From Cellvibrio sp. (lineage in GTDB: Bacteria; Pseudomonadota; Gammaproteobacteria; Pseudomonadales; Cellvibrionaceae), in contig JADJRD010000001.1 in the NCBI GenBank assembly GCA_016712405.1, forward strand, positions 682,001-746,000: DNA of 64,000 bases. Reading direction: 5' to 3'. The notes beneath the pieces are model-generated. The model was not told the origin of the DNA and ran no database searches. It saw only the letters and a list, made by a program, of their open reading frames with translations. The translations under genes were made by a program, and so were the position numbers. Positions 1 through 8,724 of this stretch are shown piece by piece (position 1 is the stretch's first letter; each line of letters opens with the position of its first letter).

Positions 1-699
1 ATGGTTGTCGGGCTAATAATTGTGAGTGTGATTCATGATAAACAAAAGAAAGAACAACTTCGCCGCCTGCAACAGAGACGCTTAAGAGTTCAAATAGATG
101 AGTTCAACGAAGTACTGAGCTGTATTGAGCAGACTGTAGGTGATAAAAATCTAGCCAAAAAGATTAATGATCTGATCTTTGGGCTTTTACATGCGATGCG
201 CAATTTGGAAAACAAACCAGCTCCCTACATAGATAATGCTCTCCAGAAGGTGATGGCGCATAACCAGGAATTGGAGAATCCTCAACTGCAATTCCGTATT
301 CGGTATGAACGCGAAAGCGATGCACAGATTAATAAAACCCAACAACAATTGGTGGAAACCATCAGCCTATTGAGCAACCTCACCTCTCAAGGTCGCTTAA
401 CTGAAACAGAGTTTGAATCTTTCCAGCAGCAGCTTCGTTGGGCACATTTGATGGTTGGGGTCACCTCCTATGTGGCGCAAGGGAATAAATCCTTGGCAAT
501 CAGTGACCGAGTTACTGCGCAAGCATTCTATCAACGAGCCTTACACCAGCTAATGGAGTCTCCTCACCCAAATCCAAAACGACTTGCTCTGGTTCGCGAA
601 ATCAACGAAATGCTTGAAGGAAACCGGGTAAGACTGAGTGAACATCTGATCTCTGCAGATTCTGGATTCATTGCCGAAGAGGAAGACATTAAAATTTAA
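1..699 (+). CDS. Membrane-anchored helical protein of unknown function (start probably outside the window)
   Basis: The reading frame is open from the first base. The first residues (VVGLIIVSVI) look like the end of a transmembrane helix, so the true start may lie upstream. The remaining ~220 residues are rich in Gln, Glu, Arg and Leu and predicted to be helical and cytoplasmic. I recognise no catalytic motif. The position next to a small membrane protein, usp, uup and slt resembles a conserved Pseudomonas neighbourhood where an unnamed protein sits. Function unknown. Confidence 0.6.
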   Translation: MVVGLIIVSVIHDKQKKEQLRRLQQRRLRVQIDEFNEVLSCIEQTVGDKNLAKKINDLIFGLLHAMRNLENKPAPYIDNALQKVMAHNQELENPQLQFRIRYERESDAQINKTQQQLVETISLLSNLTSQGRLTETEFESFQQQLRWAHLMVGVTSYVAQGNKSLAISDRVTAQAFYQRALHQLMESPHPNPKRLALVREINEMLEGNRVRLSEHLISADSGFIAEEEDIKI

Positions 700-711
700 G
701 AACATCGGCCT

Positions 712-1197
712 CTAGTGATAAAGCGCCCGTATGTGTTGTAAAAAATCAATCATTTCCAACAAGGTTTGCTCGTCTCCTTCTTCTTTCCAGAAAAAAGCCA
801 CGTCATTGTGTCACGCTGAAATACCAACTACTGATGCCGGTAAATTAAACAACCGTTTTAATAAAAACTGCTGAATCGATTCAGGCGGTCGATGTTCGTT
901 GGCCCAGTCCCATACATTAAAAAAATTCAGATCATGTGCATACTGGGTACGACGCAAAATCCATTCATCAACTCCAGAGATTTTTTCATTGGGCGAAAGA
1001 GTGTAAACCGCTAAAGCATCAGATTGTTGTGTGTCCGTTTTAAGAGGGGGCAGTCGTCGAAGGGAATAAAGCACACCTTTACTTCGAGCCAATAAACGCA
1101 TATTTTCCAGTTGGCTTTGCTTGCCCCTCGGCTTAAGTGCAATGATGGGCGCAACAATAAACGCTACGACTAAAACTAAAACCAAAATAAATGTCAC
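712..1197 (-). pseudogene. Small membrane protein, open frame interrupted by an in-frame TGA
   Basis: The frame encodes an N-terminal transmembrane helix (residues 1-20, FILVLVLVVAFIVAPIIAL) followed by a soluble domain. After 128 residues it meets TGA at 811-813. Translation of the same frame beyond that stop gives another 32 coding-like residues (HNDVAFFWKEEGDEQ and on) before TAG at 712-714. From memory, related pseudomonad proteins, some labelled YajC-like, end with a similar Trp-Glu-rich segment; that is unverified. A single CGA to TGA change would explain the interruption. Whether the 128-residue product works is unknown. Confidence 0.5.
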
Positions 1198-1265
1198 AGA
1201 TCAACTCCTAAAAATTCAACCTACACTATGCTTATACCAAGACTCAATGGATATTGGAAAACATC

Positions 1266-1694
1266 ATGACATACTCGCATATTTTAGTCGGTTTGGATTT
1301 ATCAGAAGATTGCCCAAAAGTCTTAGCCAAGGCCGCCTCTCTTGCCAAATCCTGCAATGCCAAACTCAGCTTGGTTCATGTCATAGAACCCCTTGCCTTA
1401 TCTTATGGTGGAGACCTAGCCTTGGATATAGGCAATATCCAAGAACAACAAACTTCAAACGCTCTTTCAGCCCTCAAAAAATTGGCATCTCAAATCGATC
1501 TTTCTATTTTTCAGGAACATGTCTTGATTGGACAAGCCGCAGACGAAATGCACTTTCTCGCTCAAGAAACCAATTGTGATTTAATTTTGGTTGGCAGCCA
1601 TGGCCGAAAAGGTTTTGCACTTTTGTTAGGATCAACATCCAACAGCGTGTTACATGGTGCTCAATGTGATGTATTAGCGGTATTGGTGAAATAA
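1266..1694 (+). CDS. Universal stress protein, UspA family
   Basis: A single Usp domain of about 142 residues. It begins with the family pattern MTYSHILVGLDLSED (first strand and acidic residue) and carries the ATP-binding signature GSHGRKGFALLLGSTS near residues 112-127. Usp proteins of this size act as cytoplasmic dimers in stress survival, and some bind ATP. The ATG at 1266 is preferred over an upstream TTG because it matches the usual family N-terminus. The gene converges with uup and only a few bases separate the two stops. Usp-uup-slt order is also seen in Pseudomonas. Confidence 0.88.
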   Translation: MTYSHILVGLDLSEDCPKVLAKAASLAKSCNAKLSLVHVIEPLALSYGGDLALDIGNIQEQQTSNALSALKKLASQIDLSIFQEHVLIGQAADEMHFLAQETNCDLILVGSHGRKGFALLLGSTSNSVLHGAQCDVLAVLVK

Positions 1695-1700
1695 TTCATC

Positions 1701-3605
1701 CTACATGGATTCCAATTCAGCCCAACGATCAAAGCTCGCTTCCAAATCCGCTTCTACTTTAGCCAACAAACTCAAATGGGAATCGATTTCTTTTTGTGGT
1801 TTGGAATAAAAATTGGGATCACCAATGTCCGATTGCAGTTTTGATAATTTATTTTCCAGCTCTTCAATTTTTTGCGGCAATTCATCAAATTCTTTTTGTA
1901 ACTTATAACTTAACTTCTTTGGCTTTGTTGGCGCAGCAACAACCGGTGCAGGCTTTTCAGTTTCTTGCTTAATGTCTGTTTTTTCGAGTGATTGATTAAT
2001 TTTTGGTTTAACCCACTGTCCGCCCTGACGTATCCAATCATCATAACCACCAACATATTCTTGCAAATTGCCATCACCTTCAAAAGCAATCACGCTGGTC
2101 ACACAATTATTTAAAAATTCACGATCATGGCTGACCAGCAATAAAGTGCCAGTATATTCCGCCAAAATATCTTCCAGTAATTCCAGTGTTTCAACATCCA
2201 AATCATTAGTCGGTTCGTCCAGCACCAATACATTCGCTGGCTTACTGAATAACTTTGCCAGTAATACTCGATTGCGTTCACCGCCCGATAATGCACGCAA
2301 AGGAGTTCTAGATCTTTCACCACTGAATAAAAAATCGCTTAAGTAAGAAAAAATATGCTTGGATTTTCCATTGATTTCAATAAATTCACGCCCTTCTGCC
2401 AAATTGTCAACCGCATTGGCATCCAGATTTAATTGATCACGCAATTGATCAAAATAAGCAACTTGCAAGTGGGTTCCTCGCTTAATGCTGCCCTCTCGCG
2501 GCTCTAAATCTCCTAAAATTAATTTTAATAATGTACTTTTACCAGCGCCATTTGGCCCAATCAAACCAATTCGATCACCGCGCATAATGCGAGTAGTAAA
2601 CTCTTTTACAATCGGATTCTGCCCATGAGCAAAACTCACATTATGTAAATCGGCAACCAACTTACCTGATGCTTCACCTGCATCCAGATTAAAACTGGCT
2701 TTGGCTTGAACTTCACGACGTGCGGCTCGCTCAACTCGTAAATCTTTCAATGCGCGAACACGACCTTCATTGCGTGTACGACGCGCTTTAATTCCTTGAC
2801 GAATCCACACCTCTTCCTGCGCCAAGCGCTTATCAAATAAATCATTGTGACGAGCTTCATCCGCCAAAGCTTGTTCACGATACACCAAAAAGCCGCTGTA
2901 ATTACCAGTCCAATAACGCAGATGCCCACGATCCAGCTCTGCAATATGAGTCGCCAATTTTTGTAACAACGCGCGATCATGCGTGATAAAAATTACGGCA
3001 CCATTAAATGCTAATAATTGTTTTTCCAGCCATTCAATCGCTTCTATATCCAAATGGTTTGTGGGCTCATCCAATAAAAGCACATCAGGATTTTTCACCA
3101 ATGCTTTTGCCAAAGCGACACGTCGACGCCAACCACCGGAAAGTTCTCGCATATAACGGTTAGCAGGCAAATCCAATCGCGACAAAATTTCATCGACTTT
3201 TTGTTGCAATTGCCAACCATCCTGCTTTTCAATCTGTTGTTGCATCTCTGACATTCGATGCAAATCTTGATCAGTTAAAGCTGTTTGAATAGACAGAGCA
3301 TGATAATCTGCCAACAATTGTCCTACCCCGGCAAAACTACTGGCGACACAATCAAATACCAATTGATCATCAGGCTCGGGCAAATCCTGTTCAAGTCGTG
3401 CGATTACAATACCCGATTGACGTATCACCTCACCTTTATCCAGATCTACATCGCCAGCAATCACTTTCATCAAGCTGGATTTACCTGCACCATTGCGACC
3501 AATCAAACAAAGCCTTTGACCTTTTTCAATCGTCAAATCAACATCATCCAATAACACCTGCAAACCATAACTTAAATGGGCTTTTTCAATTTTAATTAGC
3601 GACAT
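1701..3605 (-). CDS. uup: ABC-F family ATPase Uup
   Basis: Full-length ABC-F protein (634 residues) with two nucleotide-binding domains and no membrane segments. The first Walker A is GRNGAGKSS (residues 36-44), with signature LSGGWRRR and Walker B VLLLDEPTNHLD. The second has GPNGAGKSTLLK, LSGGERNR and VLVLDEPTNDLD. A charged linker separates them, and the last ~70 residues form the coiled-coil C-terminal domain typical of Uup. Family members act on ribosomes or on structured DNA; in E. coli loss of Uup raises precise transposon excision. It diverges from slt across about 110 bp. Confidence 0.93.
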   Translation of the reverse strand: MSLIKIEKAHLSYGLQVLLDDVDLTIEKGQRLCLIGRNGAGKSSLMKVIAGDVDLDKGEVIRQSGIVIARLEQDLPEPDDQLVFDCVASSFAGVGQLLADYHALSIQTALTDQDLHRMSEMQQQIEKQDGWQLQQKVDEILSRLDLPANRYMRELSGGWRRRVALAKALVKNPDVLLLDEPTNHLDIEAIEWLEKQLLAFNGAVIFITHDRALLQKLATHIAELDRGHLRYWTGNYSGFLVYREQALADEARHNDLFDKRLAQEEVWIRQGIKARRTRNEGRVRALKDLRVERAARREVQAKASFNLDAGEASGKLVADLHNVSFAHGQNPIVKEFTTRIMRGDRIGLIGPNGAGKSTLLKLILGDLEPREGSIKRGTHLQVAYFDQLRDQLNLDANAVDNLAEGREFIEINGKSKHIFSYLSDFLFSGERSRTPLRALSGGERNRVLLAKLFSKPANVLVLDEPTNDLDVETLELLEDILAEYTGTLLLVSHDREFLNNCVTSVIAFEGDGNLQEYVGGYDDWIRQGGQWVKPKINQSLEKTDIKQETEKPAPVVAAPTKPKKLSYKLQKEFDELPQKIEELENKLSKLQSDIGDPNFYSKPQKEIDSHLSLLAKVEADLEASFDRWAELESM

Positions 3606-3714
3606 AAATAAATTACAAAGATTCTAAAAAAAGGATATATAGAAGAGAAAACAACTGTTATTCTCGCTCGGCCATGTCGGCATGATATACCATTACCGTT
3701 CTTTTGAGGTTTCC

Positions 3715-5673
3715 ATGCGTTTTGTTGTGTTGCTGATTCTGTTTTTGTTACAAACATCTTTCGTTTTTGCTGCTTCGCAAACCCCCACCAAAAAATCTTC
3801 GGCCAGTCTGACCCCCTTACAGCAACAAAGGGCTTGGTATGCTGCAGCAGAAAAAGCATTGGCTAAAAAACAAACACAAGAATTTCAGCGACTCGTCAGT
3901 AAATTAGGCAATTACCCCTTAAAACCTTATCTGGAATACAAGGCTCTAGTAGCGCAATTGGTAACCATGCCACGCGACAAGGTGGATAAATTTCTATTCA
4001 ATTATCCCAACTCTCTCTTAGCATCAAGACTAACGCAACAATGGCTTAGACAAATTGCAGTCAAAAAACAATGGGGCATTTATATTCATTATTATGATTC
4101 ACGATTTGCTGACACAGAATTAACCTGTTGGTATCTTGAAGCACGACTCGCGACTCAAGATGATACTGCACTGGACTCTGTCGCTAGCCTATGGAATCAA
4201 GGTAAATCTTTACCACCCGGATGCGATAATTTAATTGCATCCTGGAAAAAAAACGGCCGCATGACTAAAGAATTGATTTGGCAGCGTTTTACTAAATCGG
4301 TTGATGCAGGCAATTCATCTTTGGCCAGTTTTTTGGCGAATCAACTACCTGGCACTGAGCGTAGTTATGCACTGGCCTATCAACAGATTTATGCCAATCC
4401 TGCTTTGTTGAAAACCTCTAATAAATTCAAACAACAAAACATATATATGTCAGAGGTGGTTTTACGTGGTATCACCCAACAAGCTAAAAATAATGCAGCT
4501 AAAGCCCTGCAATATTTTAACAACTACTCTCTCACTCACAGATTTTCAGCCGAACAATCCAAAACTACCGTTACAGAATTAGCCTCACAATTGCTAAAAC
4601 AAAAACACCCTAAAGATGCCACTCAATTGGTATCGACTCACAGTGAAGTGAATGACATTACATTGCTCGACAATTTATTACGTTATGCACTCTCCCAACA
4701 AGATTGGGAAAGGGTCAATGCCTGGTTACAACGATATCCAGAAGAACTAAAACAACAAGATAAATGGCGCTACTGGATGGCACGCACAATGGAAGCACTA
4801 GAAATTCACGATTATCTGGGTGAAACCAGTACCAATATCTATACCCAGTTAAGTGCCAACCGTAGTTTTTATGGTTTTATCTCGGCAATTAAATTAAACC
4901 AGCCTTTTGGCGTGGTTGATCGTCCAGTCGAAATGGATAAATTGCAATGGGCAAGCATTGAATCGCAACCAGGACTTTTACGCGCCCGCGAATTTTTTCT
5001 AACAGCCAATAAAAATTCGGCGCATCAAGAATGGTTTTTTACTATCAAAAATTTACCTAAAGAAGAAATAATTCACGCAGCTCATTTAGCTAACAAATGG
5101 GGTAATCATTTATTAACTATTCAAACATTATCTGCAGCCCAGTATTACGACGAATTAACCTTGCGATTCCCCATTCAATTCGAAACATTGATCGATACAG
5201 CAGCCGAACAAACACAAGTCGACAAACGTTTTATTATTTCCGTTATTCGCCAGGAAAGTGTTTTTACTGAAGATATAAAATCCCCCGCAAACGCTTATGG
5301 CTTAATGCAGTTATTACCCTCAACGGCCCAACAAACAGCAAAGCGTTACAAAATCAAGTATCAGCAAAGCGATTTAATTAAAGCGGAGAAAAATATTCCA
5401 TTAGGCAGTCGATTTTTAAAAGATTTACTGGCTAGCTTCAATGGTAATCACATACTTACTGCCGCCGCTTACAATGCAGGCCCGGGAAGGGTTCGCCAAT
5501 GGCAAAAACTCAGTGAAGGAAAACTGCCCTTTGATATATGGGTAGAAATTATTCCTTTTAATGAAACTCGCCAATATGTACAAAATGTACTGGCATTTAA
5601 AGTTATTTACGCTTATCGACTGGGTTTACCCCAAGAGATGTTGAGTGAAATGGAATTGAAAGAATTGCTCTAA
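3715..5673 (+). CDS. slt: Soluble lytic murein transglycosylase
   Basis: Periplasmic enzyme cleaving peptidoglycan glycan strands to 1,6-anhydromuropeptides. The ATG at 3715 follows GAGGT and starts a signal peptide (MRFVVLLILFLLQTSFVFAA). Residues ~30-450 are the helical superhelix of Slt70-type enzymes. The C-terminal SLT domain has the catalytic Glu514 in RQES, then AYGLMQLLPSTA and AAAYNAGPGRV. Length (652 residues) fits E. coli Slt70. An earlier in-frame ATG at 3682 would spoil the signal peptide. It converges with sixA. Confidence 0.94.
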   Translation: MRFVVLLILFLLQTSFVFAASQTPTKKSSASLTPLQQQRAWYAAAEKALAKKQTQEFQRLVSKLGNYPLKPYLEYKALVAQLVTMPRDKVDKFLFNYPNSLLASRLTQQWLRQIAVKKQWGIYIHYYDSRFADTELTCWYLEARLATQDDTALDSVASLWNQGKSLPPGCDNLIASWKKNGRMTKELIWQRFTKSVDAGNSSLASFLANQLPGTERSYALAYQQIYANPALLKTSNKFKQQNIYMSEVVLRGITQQAKNNAAKALQYFNNYSLTHRFSAEQSKTTVTELASQLLKQKHPKDATQLVSTHSEVNDITLLDNLLRYALSQQDWERVNAWLQRYPEELKQQDKWRYWMARTMEALEIHDYLGETSTNIYTQLSANRSFYGFISAIKLNQPFGVVDRPVEMDKLQWASIESQPGLLRAREFFLTANKNSAHQEWFFTIKNLPKEEIIHAAHLANKWGNHLLTIQTLSAAQYYDELTLRFPIQFETLIDTAAEQTQVDKRFIISVIRQESVFTEDIKSPANAYGLMQLLPSTAQQTAKRYKIKYQQSDLIKAEKNIPLGSRFLKDLLASFNGNHILTAAAYNAGPGRVRQWQKLSEGKLPFDIWVEIIPFNETRQYVQNVLAFKVIYAYRLGLPQEMLSEMELKELL

Positions 5674-5685
5674 TAAGAACCAAGG

Positions 5686-6141
5686 CTATAGATGCCTTTC
5701 TAAAAACAAATGACCCATTCCATTCGCTGGAAAATCGCATTCAATTCCCACCAAGGAGCTGGTATTAAATTGTATTCTATTTTCCTCGAATCCACACAAA
5801 CGATTAGCTAAAACTCCAACCAAAGGCAGATGACTGACTAAAAGCATTTCGGTTTCTGCGAATCCCTCTAAAAATGAAAACAGCTCCTGAAGGCTCGCTT
5901 CGGGTTCTAACAAAGATGTGTTAAATATCGATTCGATGTTCAACAACCGCGCCGCAATTGTTGCTGTTTCTTGGGCTCGAATATAAGGGCTTGCGACAAT
6001 TTTTTGCACAGACGATAAGATTTGAATATTACTGGAAATAATCTGGTGCGTATCATCAATTCCCTTATCCACCAAGCGACGCACCGAATCATTAGCTTGG
6101 TAGGCTTCCGCCTGCCCATGACGCAAAATAAAAATCTTCAT
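5686..6141 (-). CDS. sixA: Phosphohistidine phosphatase SixA
   Basis: Small histidine-phosphatase-superfamily protein of 151 residues. The catalytic RHG triplet is at residues 7-9 (LRHGQAE) and a second conserved His is in LLVSHLPLVG. E. coli SixA removes phosphate from histidine of phosphotransferase-type carriers such as NPr and from the ArcB HPt domain. The start codon overlaps the gpsA stop (TAATG), so the two are translationally coupled. Gamma-proteobacterial gpsA is often followed by sixA, though the functional link is unclear. Confidence 0.88.
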   Translation of the reverse strand: MKIFILRHGQAEAYQANDSVRRLVDKGIDDTHQIISSNIQILSSVQKIVASPYIRAQETATIAARLLNIESIFNTSLLEPEASLQELFSFLEGFAETEMLLVSHLPLVGVLANRLCGFEENRIQFNTSSLVGIECDFPANGMGHLFLERHL

Positions 6142-7157
6142 TATTTTTCCAAAAACTCTACATCATAATTTTGTTCGCCAGTCATCAAACCTAAAGCAAC
6201 GTCCTGTATGGCGCGACCTTCAAACAATACTGCATGTAAACCTGACACCAAGGGCATGTAGACGTTGAGCTCAGTGGCTTTTTGTTTAACTTGTTTAAGA
6301 GTATTGACTCCTTCAGCGACTTGACCCAACTGTTGCACAATCTCATCCAGTTTTTTTCCCTGACCCAAAGCAAAACCAACACGATAATTACGACTCAAAT
6401 CAGAAGTACACGTCAAAATTAAATCGCCTACACCCGCCAAACCTAAAAAGGTCATAGGATCAGATCCCATCTTCTGTGCGAAGCGTCCCATCTCCGCCAA
6501 ACTTCGGGTTAATAACATGGCTTGTGTGTTATGTCCAGCCCCCAAAGCGGCAGCCATTCCACACACAATTGCGTAAATATTTTTTAAAGCACCACCCAAC
6601 TCAACACCGTAAGGGTCACGATTGGCATAAACCCGAAAAGTTTTTGAACTTAATGTAAGCTGCACTAGTTGTACCAATTTTTCATCTTTACTGGCTATCA
6701 CAGTTCCAGTTTGATGATGTTGAATTATTTCTTTTGCGAAATTGGGACCACTCAATACACCAACCGAATTATCAGGTAACTCCTGCTCCAAAATTTGACT
6801 CATTAAAGTAAAGCTATCTGGTTCAATTCCTTTTGCAGTTGACACAATAAATGCATCAGACGAAATAATCTTGGCAAGATCACGTATCACACTTCGAAAT
6901 GAATTACTGGGAATAGAAATAAAAATTAGAGACGCATCTTGGGTGGACTCTGTCAAATTGGAACTAATACTCAATCGAGGATCGAGTTGATAGCCAGGAA
7001 GGTAACGCTGATTTTGCTTCTCACGACGACATATTTCCGCTTGTTCCACGGATCTCATCCATAAAGTGGTGTCATGTCCATTGGTCGCTAATATGTTGGC
7101 GATAGCGGTTCCGAAACTTCCACCACCCAAAACAGCTACTTTTATTGCTTGATTCAT
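6141..7157 (-). CDS. gpsA: Glycerol-3-phosphate dehydrogenase [NAD(P)+]
   Basis: Makes sn-glycerol 3-phosphate from dihydroxyacetone phosphate for phospholipid synthesis, in the cytoplasm. The Rossmann motif GGGSFGTA is at residues 11-18. The conserved VLSGPNFAKEI segment and the catalytic-lysine region GGALKNIYAI are present, and the C-terminal VAEGVNTLK motif is intact. Length of 338 residues matches the family. It is the first gene of a gpsA-sixA unit. Its upstream region holds DnaA-box-like words (listed separately). No lesion is seen in this normally essential gene. Confidence 0.95.
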   Translation of the reverse strand: MNQAIKVAVLGGGSFGTAIANILATNGHDTTLWMRSVEQAEICRREKQNQRYLPGYQLDPRLSISSNLTESTQDASLIFISIPSNSFRSVIRDLAKIISSDAFIVSTAKGIEPDSFTLMSQILEQELPDNSVGVLSGPNFAKEIIQHHQTGTVIASKDEKLVQLVQLTLSSKTFRVYANRDPYGVELGGALKNIYAIVCGMAAALGAGHNTQAMLLTRSLAEMGRFAQKMGSDPMTFLGLAGVGDLILTCTSDLSRNYRVGFALGQGKKLDEIVQQLGQVAEGVNTLKQVKQKATELNVYMPLVSGLHAVLFEGRAIQDVALGLMTGEQNYDVEFLEK

Positions 7158-7602
7158 AGAAAAAAATCCGTTAGCTCAAGAAAAATTATGTTTAGTGTTA
7201 CGACAAAAAATTCAATATTTACTCATGTTGTAACTTTTTTGCACAAAATCTGACATCAAAAAATTGTCCACAAAATCTGTGGATAACTTGGTGGATACTT
7301 TTGGGGAAAATAGCGCTAAGCCGCTAAATTTCTACCTAGGAGTCAATTTGGTTATTTTTTAACCACAATAAAATAATCCTTATAAATCATATAGTTATGA
7401 AATTTTATCCGAGGTATGCAAGCCAAAAACCGAAAAAACAACGAAATCCCAAGACCTTGCACTCTCTAAGCTAAAGATGTGCATAAAAAAGCACTGGATG
7501 TTCCACGCAATATAGCCCTTGTCACAAAATTGTCTTTATTCAGATCCAAATATGACATACGGAATAATTCATGGGTTCGCAACATTTTTTCTTGCCCCGG
7601 AT
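7158..7602. other. Gene-free region between gpsA and the flavin reductase gene
   Basis: No coding frame of credible composition was found on either strand. The left part must carry the gpsA promoter. It is A/T-rich (for example 7340-7410) and contains a cluster of DnaA-box-like words at 7264-7367. The part from about 7410 to 7602 shows nothing I can name. Confidence 0.6.
7264..7367. promoter_or_regulatory. Cluster of DnaA-box-like sites
   Basis: TGTGGATAA at 7278-7286 is an exact reverse complement of the consensus DnaA box TTATCCACA. TTGTCCACA at 7264-7272 differs at one position and lies in the opposite orientation. GGTGGATAC at 7290-7298 and TTAACCACA at 7359-7367 are weaker matches. An A/T-rich stretch follows. 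DnaA binding here is an inference; it could regulate gpsA or titrate DnaA. Confidence 0.4.
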
Positions 7603-8100
7603 TTAGGCCAAAGGCTTGAAAGTACCATACTGTCCATTCGCATATAACAATGGAGCTACTTGGTCCCGATGAATCATAACCTGCTGAATACGACCAATAA
7701 GAATGACATGCGTGCCGTAATTCATCACCTGATCAGTCGTACAGCAAAAACTAGCTTGGGAGTCGGTCAAGACTAACCAGTTATCTTTCTGCCATTGCCC
7801 CAAACTCAAACGATCCTGATCTTGAAGTCGTCCAGCACACAAATTAGAGACATCTGTTTGGTCCTGATCTAATAAGTTCACTGCAAAATGAGACCCTGAC
7901 GGCAGAAGCTCTTCATGACGAAGTATTTGCCGATTAATACAAACGAGCAATGAAGGTGGGTTATCAGAGACTGAAGTTACGGATGAAACTGTCATCGCAA
8001 AAGGTGATGCATCCGATAATGTTGCAGATAAGACGCTTACGCCTGAAGCCAACCTTCTCATCCCTTGCTTCATTTGCTGGCTTAACTGATTGTCCTGCAT
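7603..8100 (-). CDS. Flavin reductase-like, FMN-binding split-barrel protein
   Basis: About 165 residues in the flavin_reduct domain family, which reduces free flavin with NAD(P)H, often for a partner monooxygenase. Family marks are the N-terminal MRRLASGVSVLSATL, the FAMTVSSVTSVSDNPPSLLVCIN segment that builds the FMN pocket, the HFAVNLL strand, and the C-terminal LLYANGQYGTF. The start at 8100 (MQDNQLSQQ) is preferred over the longer frame to 8154, because it follows an AAAGAGAG stretch and matches usual family length. No partner oxygenase is adjacent, so the physiological substrate is unknown. Confidence 0.82.
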   Translation of the reverse strand: MQDNQLSQQMKQGMRRLASGVSVLSATLSDASPFAMTVSSVTSVSDNPPSLLVCINRQILRHEELLPSGSHFAVNLLDQDQTDVSNLCAGRLQDQDRLSLGQWQKDNWLVLTDSQASFCCTTDQVMNYGTHVILIGRIQQVMIHRDQVAPLLYANGQYGTFKPLA

Positions 8101-8257
8101 GAATATGCTCTCTTTAAAAGGGCGCCTATTGTGAACAGCTGGAACAACAGACACAAGTCATAGGAGCCCACTTGTATAGGCTTTGTCCAACACAGATGGA
8201 TTTTAGAATCAAAACCTAGTTTGTTGATTGCTTTGAAAAAATTGTCTGTTTTTTTCG

Positions 8258-8297
8258 TTGACGATACAAAACCACATGGCTATGATGCGCACCACTT
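8258..8297 (+). promoter_or_regulatory. Sigma-70 promoter of the tRNA-Pro/Arg/His unit
   Basis: TTGACG (8258-8263) and TATGAT (8281-8286) are separated by exactly 17 bases. The -10 is followed by the G/C-rich discriminator GCGC. The 17-mer TATGATGCGCACCACTT recurs exactly in front of tRNA-Asn. Predicted start is near 8293. Confidence 0.75.
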
Positions 8298-8328
8298 AAA
8301 ACGCAGTGACACATTGCTGGGTTTTAAT

Positions 8329-8405
8329 CGGAGTGTAGCGCAGCCCGGTAGCGCGTCTGTTTTGGGTGCAGAATGTCGGGGGTTCGAATCCCTCCACTCC
8401 GACCA
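8329..8405 (+). tRNA. tRNA-Pro (TGG)
   Basis: Cloverleaf with acceptor stem CGGAGTG/CACTCCG, D-arm GCGCAGCCCGGTAGCGC, anticodon arm with loop TTTGGGT (anticodon TGG), T-arm with GGTTCGAATCC, and an encoded ACCA end. It is first in a three-tRNA cluster transcribed from the promoter at 8258. Confidence 0.93.
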
Positions 8406-8443
8406 CCTTTTCTTGAACCTGCCAAGGTTTTATTTCCAGCAAT

Positions 8444-8520
8444 GCGCCCGTAGCTCAGCTGGATAGAGCACCCGCCTTCTAAGCGGGTGGTCGCAGGTTC
8501 GAATCCTGCCGGGCGCGCCA
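8444..8520 (+). tRNA. tRNA-Arg (TCT)
   Basis: Acceptor stem GCGCCCG/CGGGCGC, D-arm TAGCTCAGCTGGATAGAGCA, anticodon loop CTTCTAA (anticodon TCT), T-loop GGTTCGAATCC and encoded GCCA end. It is the second gene of the tRNA cluster. Confidence 0.94.
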
Positions 8521-8542
8521 AATCAACCGTTTGCCTTTCTAC

Positions 8543-8619
8543 GGTGGCTGTAGCTCAGTTGGTAGAGTACAGGATTGTGATTCCTGTTGTCGCGGGTTCG
8601 ATCCCCGTCAGCCACCCCA
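8543..8619 (+). tRNA. tRNA-His (GTG)
   Basis: Acceptor stem GTGGCTG/CAGCCAC with an extra encoded G at -1 (8543) opposite discriminator C73, the identity mark of tRNA-His. Anticodon GTG lies in GGATTGTGATTCC, and the T-arm carries GGTTCGATCCC with CCA encoded. It is the last member of the cluster; no clear hairpin terminator follows. Confidence 0.94.
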
Positions 8620-8724
8620 TATTCTTTTCTCTATTATTCATTTGAATCCCTTGTTGTTTTTGTTGGCGATACGAAATTGCTATGTGAAAATGCCGCCTTA
8701 ATTTTTTAACAGGTAGATTCGGTC

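Noticed and set aside
7158..7602. Chromosome origin of replication at the DnaA-box cluster
   Set aside because: Box number is low, no flanking origin-type genes are present, and skew cannot be assessed in 64 kb. Kept only as a DnaA-binding candidate.
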